A stretch of 64,000 nt of DNA from positions 251,344-315,343 of the forward strand of contig JAENYE010000002.1 in NCBI GenBank assembly GCA_016841955.1, given 5' to 3'. The notes under the pieces were generated by a model. The model was not told the origin of the DNA. It did no database searches and saw nothing but the letters and a program-made list of their open reading frames with translations. Shown one piece after another: positions 47,380-54,578 of the stretch. Position 1 is the first letter of the stretch. Each line of letters starts with the position of its first letter. Source of the DNA: Methanobacteriota archaeon (GTDB lineage: Archaea; Halobacteriota; Methanomicrobia; Methanomicrobiales; Methanoculleaceae). Both the position numbers and the translations under genes were made by a program.

Positions 47380-48096
47380 ATGAGATTTGCTGTGGTACAG
47401 TTCGGCGGCAGCAACTGTGACCGGGACACCCACCACGTCCTCTCGGACGTCTGCGGGGTCGAGACGGATCTCGTCTGGTACAAGGACGGGCTCCTCCGCT
47501 CCTACGATGCCGTGGTGCTCCCGGGCGGGTTCTCCTACGGCGACTACCTCCGGGCAGGGGCCATCGCCGCCCGGACCCCGATCATGGCCGAACTCATCAG
47601 GCACGCGAAGAGCGGGGGACTTGTCCTCGGGATCTGCAACGGCGCGCAGATCGGCTCGGAGGCCGGGCTGGTCCCGGGCACCTTCACGCTGAACGCCTAC
47701 CCGAAGTTCATCTCGCGGCACGTCCACCTCCGCGTCGAGAACACCACGTCCCCGTTCACCGCGCTCTACCGGGAGGGGGAGGTGATCCGGGTGCCGATCG
47801 CTCATGCGGAGGGGCGCTACGTCGCCCCCGACGAGGTGCTCGCACGGCTGAACCGCGAAGGAAGGGTCGCGTTCCGGTTCTGCGACGAGCACGGCAACAC
47901 GACCCCGGAGAGCAACCCGAACGGATCTGCGGAGAACATCACCGGCGTCCTCTCGGAGGCCGGAAACGTGCTCGCGATGATGCCGCATCCCGAGCGGGCG
48001 AGTGAGCCTGTGCTCGGATCGGAGGACGGGGTCAAAATCTTTAACTCGATGATAGCCTATATCGAAGAGCACGGGCGTCGGAGACCCACGCAATAG
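47380..48096 (+). CDS. purQ: Phosphoribosylformylglycinamidine synthase subunit PurQ
   Basis: Encodes 238 residues, a class I glutamine amidotransferase that supplies ammonia to PurL. The nucleophile cysteine is in LVLGICNGAQIGSEAGL (residue near 87), and the partner histidine and glutamate are in MPHPERASEP (near 207). FGGSNCDRDTHH at the N terminus is typical of PurQ. Last purine gene of the cluster; 10 bases before the FTR-like gene. Confidence 0.95.
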   Translation: MRFAVVQFGGSNCDRDTHHVLSDVCGVETDLVWYKDGLLRSYDAVVLPGGFSYGDYLRAGAIAARTPIMAELIRHAKSGGLVLGICNGAQIGSEAGLVPGTFTLNAYPKFISRHVHLRVENTTSPFTALYREGEVIRVPIAHAEGRYVAPDEVLARLNREGRVAFRFCDEHGNTTPESNPNGSAENITGVLSEAGNVLAMMPHPERASEPVLGSEDGVKIFNSMIAYIEEHGRRRPTQ

Positions 48097-48106
48097 GAGT
48101 CCTGTC

Positions 48107-48388
48107 ATGACCGAAGAAGGGATCAAAGAGGCGCGAGCCAGGGTAAAGGAGTACGCGAAGGAGAAAGACTACGTATTGAACGTCGATGAGAAACAACTCT
48201 CGGCCGTCCTTCGCGGGCTCGCCCGGAACAAAGAGCGGTTCGGAGCGGCATACTGCCCCTGCAGGCTCCGGAGCGGGGACCCCGAGAAAGATCGCATCAT
48301 CATCTGCCCCTGCCTCTACCATGAAAAAGAGATCGAAGAGCAGGGAGCCTGCCACTGCAGGCTGTTCTTCAAGAAGAAGTCCGAGTAA
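48107..48388 (+). CDS. Ferredoxin:thioredoxin reductase catalytic subunit-like protein
   Basis: Encodes 93 residues. The diagnostic cysteine pattern is complete: CPC (near 49-51), then CPC 14 residues later, then CHC 12 residues later (AYCPCRLRSG; IIICPCLYH; GACHCRLFF). In FTR these hold a [4Fe-4S] cluster beside a redox-active disulfide that reduces thioredoxin using ferredoxin electrons. No variable subunit is nearby, as in other archaeal FTR homologues. It sits 10 bases after purQ, so it is likely co-transcribed. A T7 run follows the stop. Confidence 0.92.
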   Translation: MTEEGIKEARARVKEYAKEKDYVLNVDEKQLSAVLRGLARNKERFGAAYCPCRLRSGDPEKDRIIICPCLYHEKEIEEQGACHCRLFFKKKSE

Positions 48389-48389
48389 C

Positions 48390-48396
48390 TTTTTTT
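48390..48396 (+). terminator. T-run ending the pur/FTR operon
   Basis: Seven consecutive T start two bases after the stop codon of the FTR-like gene, a good archaeal terminator. Downstream (48400-48531) only GC-rich inverted repeats are present, and the next gene points the other way. Confidence 0.6.
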
Positions 48397-48531
48397 GACG
48401 GTTCTCCTCCCGGGTTCCGGGGGGAAGCAGCACCCGGAGACAGAGTGTACCCCGGGTCCGGCGACCCGGCCTCCGGGCCGCTGAGAGACACGCTCCCGGA
48501 TCTGCGCAGGGGGAGAACGGGGCTGCCTGTT

Positions 48532-50181
48532 TTACCGGCGAAGGGCGCGGCCATGCCTGAGGACATTGTAAATCGCGTAGAACCCGACAAGCAATGCAAT
48601 CACGTAACCCGCGGTTGCGAGATACACGACATACTGGGGTAAGGGGAGTTCCGCTATCCGGAGTATCAGCGACGAACCCACGACGATCGCGGCGACCACC
48701 AGCCCGACGACGATCTTGTCGCTGGTCCGGTCGATGACGCCGACGATCGCGGTGAGGTCGCGGTTTTCGAGTTCGATCGTGACGGTGCCCTCCGAGAGCG
48801 TCTTTAAGGTATCGTTCACGTTCCCGGGGATGGCAAGCAGATTCTCGCTCGCGTCTATCAGGGACCGCACCGCATCCGTCACGTTATCCGGGGATAACCG
48901 TTGCTGCGTAGCAATATCGGTCAGGTACGGCCGGATCCGCTGATCGAAGTTGAACTCGGGATCTAGCAGGGTGCCGAGATCCATCACCATGACGATCACC
49001 TTCATCATCAGCATCAGGGCGGACGGAACTCTGATGTGGTACCGGCGAAGGGTGTCGGTCAGGCCCCGGATTGCCATCGCGAAATTCACCCGTTCCAGTT
49101 TCATCTCCCGGTAGTCCAGCAGGACCAGGTAAAGTTCGTCCTTCACGGCATCGAGATCCGCCGGACTGATATGCACGTCGAGCTTCTCGAGCGCCGTGAT
49201 CACGCCGGCGACGTCCGTCCGGGTCATGGCGAGAAGAAGGTTGACGAAGACGCGGCGTCTCTCCGGGCGGAGAACGCCGACGATGCCGAAGTCGAGGAAG
49301 GCGATCTCGCCCTGGTCCGTCACCAGGAGGTTGCCCGGGTGGGGGTCCCCGTGAAAGAAACCGTCGGCGAAGATCTGCTGAACATAGGCGTGGAACCCGT
49401 TGTCGGCAACCTCCTCCGGGAAGAGGCCGAGGTTCCGGATGGCCTCCACGTCGTCGATCCGCACTCCTTCGACATAGTCCATGGCAAGCATGCGGGGGCC
49501 GGATATGCGCCAGTAGATGCGGGGGACCGTCACGCACGGGAGATTGTGCATGTTTCGTTTGAGCCGCTCCGCGTTCATCCCGTCCTGGGTAAAATCGAGT
49601 TCCCGCCGGATCTGAACCGAGAACTCGTCCACCATGCCCCGCAGGTTGTATACCCGCAGGTCCGGGAACATCGACTCCACCCGCACCACGAGCGACTGCA
49701 GGATCAGGAGGTCGGTCTCGATCAGGTCCACGATTCCCGGGCGTTGCACCTTGAGAGCGAGAACCCGGCCGTCTCTCGTCACCGCGCGGTGCACCTGGGA
49801 GAGGGAGGCCGCCGCGAACGGTTCCTCCTCGATGATATCGAAACACTCCTCGAGGTTCGGGCAGTGTTTCACGATCACCGGCCTGATCTCCGAGAACGGG
49901 ACCGGGGCAACCCGGTCCTGCAGGATCTGGAGTTCCGCGATGAGTTCGGGCGGGAGGAGCTCCCGGCGGGTGCTCATGATCTGGCCGAACTTGATGTAGG
50001 TGGGCCCCAGTTCCTCGATAGCAAGCCGGATACGCTCGTATACCGATCGTTTCTCTTCGAGGGGCTTGCGGAATACCCGTAGCCGCTCGGCCCCGGGAAA
50101 GACCTCCTCGACGAGGATCCCAAAACCGTACTTGACCAGCACATCCGCTATCTGCCGGTAGCGCTGGAACCGGGTGACCAT
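48532..50181 (-). CDS. ABC1/UbiB-family atypical kinase
   Basis: Encodes 549 residues. The ABC1 kinase-like domain spans roughly 60-450: YIKFGQIMSTRRELLPPEL holds the KxGQ motif (near 60-65), FAAASLSQVHRA (near 122) is the alanine-rich loop, and HGDPHPGNLLVTDQGEIAFLDFG (near 275-297) is the catalytic/metal region. Two membrane helices end the protein (about 490-510 and 520-540). In bacteria UbiB supports quinone synthesis; methanogens lack ubiquinone, so the role here is open. It may act on lipids or isoprenoid compounds (inference). Confidence 0.93.
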   Translation of the reverse strand: MVTRFQRYRQIADVLVKYGFGILVEEVFPGAERLRVFRKPLEEKRSVYERIRLAIEELGPTYIKFGQIMSTRRELLPPELIAELQILQDRVAPVPFSEIRPVIVKHCPNLEECFDIIEEEPFAAASLSQVHRAVTRDGRVLALKVQRPGIVDLIETDLLILQSLVVRVESMFPDLRVYNLRGMVDEFSVQIRRELDFTQDGMNAERLKRNMHNLPCVTVPRIYWRISGPRMLAMDYVEGVRIDDVEAIRNLGLFPEEVADNGFHAYVQQIFADGFFHGDPHPGNLLVTDQGEIAFLDFGIVGVLRPERRRVFVNLLLAMTRTDVAGVITALEKLDVHISPADLDAVKDELYLVLLDYREMKLERVNFAMAIRGLTDTLRRYHIRVPSALMLMMKVIVMVMDLGTLLDPEFNFDQRIRPYLTDIATQQRLSPDNVTDAVRSLIDASENLLAIPGNVNDTLKTLSEGTVTIELENRDLTAIVGVIDRTSDKIVVGLVVAAIVVGSSLILRIAELPLPQYVVYLATAGYVIALLVGFYAIYNVLRHGRALRR

Positions 50182-50226
50182 CGGGGATGAATCTGCACTC
50201 CCGGTACTTAAGGAGTTGGGGCCGGA

Positions 50227-51393
50227 TCATCCCCGGGATAGCCGGCGCCGCACGAGGGACTTCCAGGGATAGGGAACGACCAGGAAGAGCGGAACGGCGA
50301 GGACGATCGCGAGCGGGATCGTCATGAGGCCCAGCGTGAGCGAGGTCATATCGGCGATCCACCCGGTGACCGCGACCCCCATCCCGCCCACGCCGACCGC
50401 AAGCCCGAGCATCAGGCCGGAGACCATCCCGACGTTGCCGGGGGCTATTTCGTGGGCCATGGCGACGGTGACGGCGAAGGTCGACCAGAGGATGAACCCG
50501 AAGATCATCAGCGCGACGAGCGAGAGAATGCCGCCGGCGGTGAGGAATATGACGAACGGCGGGATGGCGGCAACAAGCCCGATGAGCGTGTACTCTTTAC
50601 GGCCGTAGCGGTCGGAGAGCGCACCGCCGACCACCTGCCCCACGACCCCGGCGATGAGCATGCCCGAGACCAGAAGGTTCGCGGTGACGAGGTCGATGCC
50701 CCGCAGGGTGAGGATGGTGGGGAGGTAGGCGACCGAGCCGAAGATGGCCCATGCCCGGAGACCCGAGGCCACAACCAGGAGACCGATCGCCCGATACGCG
50801 GGCCGGACAGTCGGGGCGGACGCTGCAGGGGCCGCGGCACGGTCGGGTGAGGGCAGGATCCGCCGGAGTACCACGGCCATCGCGAGGCCGGGGATGACGA
50901 GGATGACGAGGCCCGGAAGGCCCATGAGACCGACTGCGACGCCAGCGCAGATGGGGCCGATCGCGTAGCCCAGGTTGCCGCCGATGACGAAGTAGGAGGT
51001 GATCCGGCCCCGGTTCTCATCCCGAATCAGCCTGCTGACGGTCCCGAGCGCACTCGGGTGGAAGAAGGCGTGCCCCAGCGCCGCGAGGGCGACGGATGCG
51101 AGGACGAGGAAGTAGTTGTCGAGAAGGCCGATCACGGAGATGAAGATTGCGCTGAGAGCCACGCTCACGCTGATGTGGACGGCGAACCCCCGGGCATCGA
51201 AGAGCCAGCCGACGAACGGCTGCACGAGCGACGACGTGAGGTTGTAGACCGTGACGATCAGCCCGGCGAGGAAGAACGAGTAGCCCTGCTCCGCGATGAG
51301 GAGCGGCAGGACAGCGGGCAGGACCGGGGAGTAGAGATCGGTCACCAGGTGGGCAGCGGAGAGCCCCCAGACCGGTTTTGTATCGACAGTCAC
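50227..51393 (-). CDS. MFS transporter (fosmidomycin-resistance-like)
   Basis: Encodes 388 residues with about twelve membrane helices. HLVTDLYSPVLPAVLPLLI (near 16-34) and HAFFHPSALGTVSRL (near 108-122) resemble the fosmidomycin-resistance (Fsr) branch of the major facilitator superfamily. DRYGRKEYT (near 260) is the loop between halves of the fold. The substrate is unknown. It starts 4 bases before the end of the minus-strand methyltransferase gene, so it may be the last but one member of the ppsA-to-exporter run. Confidence 0.9.
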   Translation of the reverse strand: MTVDTKPVWGLSAAHLVTDLYSPVLPAVLPLLIAEQGYSFFLAGLIVTVYNLTSSLVQPFVGWLFDARGFAVHISVSVALSAIFISVIGLLDNYFLVLASVALAALGHAFFHPSALGTVSRLIRDENRGRITSYFVIGGNLGYAIGPICAGVAVGLMGLPGLVILVIPGLAMAVVLRRILPSPDRAAAPAASAPTVRPAYRAIGLLVVASGLRAWAIFGSVAYLPTILTLRGIDLVTANLLVSGMLIAGVVGQVVGGALSDRYGRKEYTLIGLVAAIPPFVIFLTAGGILSLVALMIFGFILWSTFAVTVAMAHEIAPGNVGMVSGLMLGLAVGVGGMGVAVTGWIADMTSLTLGLMTIPLAIVLAVPLFLVVPYPWKSLVRRRLSRG

Positions 51394-51397
51394 GGTG

Positions 51398-52009
51398 TCA
51401 GATCCGTCTTAAGTGTACGACTTCCACCGTGATATCCACTCGCTCTTTGCGGTGGTGGGCAAACGTCCGCCGCATCGGGAACGCACACCGGATAACCTCG
51501 TCGATCGCCGCCCGGCCTTCCGTATAGGCGGCCACGAACGGGGTCGAGCCCTCGTTGAAGATGCCGTAGACCTCGCCCGCGAGTTCGAGCGCCCGGTCGA
51601 TGAACGGCCGGTCGGCGTGCGCCTTCTGCGCCCCGAACGGCGGGTTCATCACGACGGTGTCGCAGGCGAGCCCGGACCAGTCGACGTCGGGGCTTCGGAT
51701 ATCGGCGACGAGGAACTCGACGGTGACGCCGAGCATCCCGGCGTTCCGCCGGGCCACGCTTATCGCGGCCGGGTCGATGTCCAGCCCGGCCACGGCGGAG
51801 GCGCCGAGGAGAGCCGCGCCACAGGCGAGGATCCCGGTCCCGCACCCGAGGTCGCAGACCTTACACCCCTCGATCGCCCCCTGCATGGCGGCATGGTGGA
51901 GAAGACGGGCCGCCACCGGCGCCGGGGTCTGGTACTGCTCGAGACGGGCCGTCGGCCGCTCAAAGCCCTCCAGGCGTTCGAGCCGCATCTCAAGCTGCCG
52001 CAGGTTCAT
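51398..52009 (-). CDS. METTL5-like RNA/DNA adenine methyltransferase
   Basis: Encodes 203 residues with a class I SAM-binding fold. VCDLGCGTGILACGAALLGA (near 51-70) is motif I, and VVMNPPFGAQKAHADRPFIDRA (split, near 119-140) carries the NPPF catalytic motif of N6-adenine methyltransferases. Size and motifs match the archaeal METTL5-like group, whose eukaryotic member methylates 18S rRNA; the archaeal target is not certain. It overlaps dph2 by 4 bases (ATGA). Confidence 0.9.
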   Translation of the reverse strand: MNLRQLEMRLERLEGFERPTARLEQYQTPAPVAARLLHHAAMQGAIEGCKVCDLGCGTGILACGAALLGASAVAGLDIDPAAISVARRNAGMLGVTVEFLVADIRSPDVDWSGLACDTVVMNPPFGAQKAHADRPFIDRALELAGEVYGIFNEGSTPFVAAYTEGRAAIDEVIRCAFPMRRTFAHHRKERVDITVEVVHLRRI

Positions 52010-52953
52010 GGTGCGAGGTACTCGTCGATGGCATAGTCGTCCCAGGCGCGGGCCCCGCAGAGGATCTCGAACTCCGGCGGCGTCAGCACCGGGACGGGGA
52101 ACCGGACCTGGTCGTCGTAGGCGAGCCGGGGACAGGCGGTGTTCACGTAGGCCCCAAACCCGAGGTCGAGCATCTCGGCGGGGGAGACTTCGCGCATTGC
52201 GACGAGGACGGCCTCATCAGAGAGGGCGACGAGCCGCCGGGCAAGGCTCATCCGCTGCTGCCCGCTCTTTGTGCTGACGATGATCCCGAAACTTGCAGCA
52301 TCCCGGGCCTTCTCCATCACCGCAGCGCGGCGGCGGACCAGGCGGGAAGCGTCCACCTCCTGCGCCTCGCGGGTGTATGGGTCGAGCGCCACCACCCGGG
52401 AGCGGGTGGCGAGCTGGATGCCGACCGGGTGGAAGACTCCGGTCCCGACGAAGAGGATCTCGTCCGCTCCCGTCGCCCGTGCTGCAGCGAAGTTGCACCC
52501 GAGCACCTGCCCGGGGATCGGCGTGCGCCCGTCGCCGGGAGCGACGACCGCCTCGATGCCGTGCTCGCGGAGGAACGCCGTCATCGCATCGAGCAGGTGA
52601 ACGTGCTGGACCGTGGTGACGAGGCCGATGCGGCGGGCACGAAGCAGCGGCAGGACCTTATCGAGCACGCCCACGTCGAAGTCGAAGCGGACGGGCTCGT
52701 AGATGACGTCCGGGCGCTCCTCGACCGGCGCGTGGCCGAAGTGCACCAGCACGTCGGCATACGCGAGGGCATCGAGCGCGAGGTCGCAGGCCCCGTAGCA
52801 GGGGTCGCCGCTGACGATCACCTCAAACCCCGCTTCCCGGAGTGCGGCGGCCACCCGCGGCGCCTGCCGCGCGAGTCCGGCGGGGAACTGGAGGGCGACG
52901 CTCCGCACCCCGCGCTCGCGGAGCCGGCGGATGAGGTCAGAGACAGGTATCAA
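52006..52953 (-). CDS. dph2: Diphthamide biosynthesis radical-SAM-like enzyme Dph2
   Basis: Encodes 315 residues. It transfers the 3-amino-3-carboxypropyl group of SAM to a histidine of elongation factor 2, the first step of diphthamide. Three separated cysteines that hold the noncanonical [4Fe-4S] cluster are visible in GDPCYGACDLA, VLGCNFAAA and NTACPRLAYDD. TTG at 52953 is proposed as start because AGGTG lies 7 bases before it; GTG at 52959 is also possible. A much longer open frame to 53094 is rejected, as it runs through hpt. It overlaps hpt by 17 bases. Confidence 0.92.
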   Translation of the reverse strand: MIPVSDLIRRLRERGVRSVALQFPAGLARQAPRVAAALREAGFEVIVSGDPCYGACDLALDALAYADVLVHFGHAPVEERPDVIYEPVRFDFDVGVLDKVLPLLRARRIGLVTTVQHVHLLDAMTAFLREHGIEAVVAPGDGRTPIPGQVLGCNFAAARATGADEILFVGTGVFHPVGIQLATRSRVVALDPYTREAQEVDASRLVRRRAAVMEKARDAASFGIIVSTKSGQQRMSLARRLVALSDEAVLVAMREVSPAEMLDLGFGAYVNTACPRLAYDDQVRFPVPVLTPPEFEILCGARAWDDYAIDEYLAP

Positions 52954-53488
52954 CGACACGCACCTGCGTCTCGGAGACCTCGATCCGAACCAGGGTTTTG
53001 AGCGGCCGGCCGATGTCCGCATCGCCCCGGCCGATGACCACGCAGATGTCGGCGATCTCGGCACCAACCTGCTCGATCGCGCTGATGAGGGCACGGAGCG
53101 TCCCCCCGGTGCTGCAGACGTCGTCGATGATCACGACCCGGTCGCCCGCACCGACACCGTTCAGGTAAAGTTCCCCCTTCGAGTAGCCCGTGGTCTGGTG
53201 CACCGCGACCTCCCCGGGCAGGTCGTAGGAGCGCTTCCTGACGACCACCAGCGGGATGTCGGTCATCATGGAGAAGGCGACACCGATGTGGATGCCCATC
53301 GCCTCGCAGACGACGATCTTGTCGACGCCCGTAAGATCGAGGATCCGCACCATGGCACACCCGATCTCGCGGAGGAGCGCGGGCTCGAGGAGCGGCACCC
53401 CGTCGGTGATCGGGTTGATAAAGTAGTTGTACTCCCCCCGCTTCATGACCGGGGAGGTTTCCAGTGAGTGTATCAGTCGTTCAAGCAT
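52937..53488 (-). CDS. hpt: Hypoxanthine/guanine phosphoribosyltransferase (archaeal type)
   Basis: Encodes 183 residues beginning MLERLIHSLETSPVMKRGEYN, as archaeal Hpt proteins do. The PRPP-binding motif VVIIDDVCSTGGTLRALI lies near residues 119-136; FINPITDGVPLLEP near 23-36 is family-specific. It salvages hypoxanthine or guanine with PRPP, though some members prefer adenine. ATG at 53488 overlaps the mfnA stop as ATGCTTGA. The 3' end overlaps the dph2 start. Confidence 0.92.
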   Translation of the reverse strand: MLERLIHSLETSPVMKRGEYNYFINPITDGVPLLEPALLREIGCAMVRILDLTGVDKIVVCEAMGIHIGVAFSMMTDIPLVVVRKRSYDLPGEVAVHQTTGYSKGELYLNGVGAGDRVVIIDDVCSTGGTLRALISAIEQVGAEIADICVVIGRGDADIGRPLKTLVRIEVSETQVRVVDTCL

Positions 53489-54578
53489 TCGTATCACTCA
53501 TATCTTTCAGGAACTGCTCGATCACGTCGCGGGTGACGTGGGGCATGCAGACGATCCGCATGTGCCCGTTCCGTGTCGTCGAGACCCGCCAGCCGGCAGG
53601 CACGCGGTCGCAGACGAACGTCGCCACGTTGACGTCCGGGGTCACTGCCCGCGGGTACCCGAGCGTCTCCATCCCTTCGATCAGCCTTCGAGCGTTCTCC
53701 ATGCACCCGGCGACCATCGCCCGCATGCCGTCCATCCCCAGGTATTCGAGGACGGCGACGGCAGCGGCCACCGACGCCCCGGGCCGGGTGCCGGCGAGCG
53801 TACACTCCCGCTTCACCGTCAGGTAGGGGGTATCGACGTTGAGGCACGAGAAACACGCCGGGTCCCGGGTAAGGAGGCAGCCTGCCGGGATGGTGCTCAT
53901 CCCCATCTTGTGGGGGTCGACGGAGATGGCGTCGACACCGGGGAGCCGGAAGTCGAACGGGACCGGCCGGTCGAGGAACGGGACCACCATTCCGCCGAAC
54001 GCGGCGTCGACGTGAAGGAAGACATCCCGGTCCGCGGCAACCTCGGAGAGGCGGGCGATGGGGTCGACCATGCCGTACTCCGTCGTCCCGACGACACCGA
54101 CGATGCAGACCGTGTTTCTGTCGACGAGACCGTCGACCGCCTCCGTGTCCATCCGGAACTGCGCATCAAGCGGCACCGTCCGTATCTCAAGCCCCAGGAT
54201 GTCGCAGGCCTTCTGGAACGAGAAGTGGCTCGACGCCGGGAAGACCACGTTCGGGGACTTCACCGGCTTCTGCTTCTTTGCGATCCGGAACGCCTGGATG
54301 TTGGACTCCGTCCCGCCGCTTGTCGCGTAGCCTCCGGCGTCCGGAAGGTGCATCAGGGTGCCGAGTCTCTCGACGAGGAGCTCCTCGAGCGCAGCCGTCC
54401 CGGGGAAGAGCCCGGGGTCCCCGAGGTTGGTCTCGAGGAACATGGCGTGCGCCCGTGCCGCGACCGGATGGGGCGGCGTGCACATCGAACTCAAAATATT
54501 CCGGTAGCCGATGTCCTCCCGCCGTTTTGACGAGAGGAAGGAGAAAAGGTCTTCCTCAGAGCATCCAACTTCACGCAT
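53481..54578 (-). CDS. mfnA: L-tyrosine/L-aspartate decarboxylase
   Basis: Encodes 365 residues, a PLP-dependent group II decarboxylase. It makes tyramine for methanofuran and can make beta-alanine for coenzyme A in archaea. The PLP lysine is in VDPHKMGMSTIPAGC (near residue 225). TSGGTESNIQAFRIAKK (near 87) and HVDAAFGGMVVPFL (near 192) complete the cofactor site. ATG at 54578 overlaps the ppsA stop as ATGCGTGA; a start at 54596 is less likely. Confidence 0.94.
   Translation of the reverse strand: MREVGCSEEDLFSFLSSKRREDIGYRNILSSMCTPPHPVAARAHAMFLETNLGDPGLFPGTAALEELLVERLGTLMHLPDAGGYATSGGTESNIQAFRIAKKQKPVKSPNVVFPASSHFSFQKACDILGLEIRTVPLDAQFRMDTEAVDGLVDRNTVCIVGVVGTTEYGMVDPIARLSEVAADRDVFLHVDAAFGGMVVPFLDRPVPFDFRLPGVDAISVDPHKMGMSTIPAGCLLTRDPACFSCLNVDTPYLTVKRECTLAGTRPGASVAAAVAVLEYLGMDGMRAMVAGCMENARRLIEGMETLGYPRAVTPDVNVATFVCDRVPAGWRVSTTRNGHMRIVCMPHVTRDVIEQFLKDMSDTNA

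Noticed and set aside
52960-53094. Longer Dph2 start
   Set aside because: The added residues are the out-of-frame reading of hpt and have no similarity to Dph2 N termini. A start at 52953 or 52959 begins at the normal family position.
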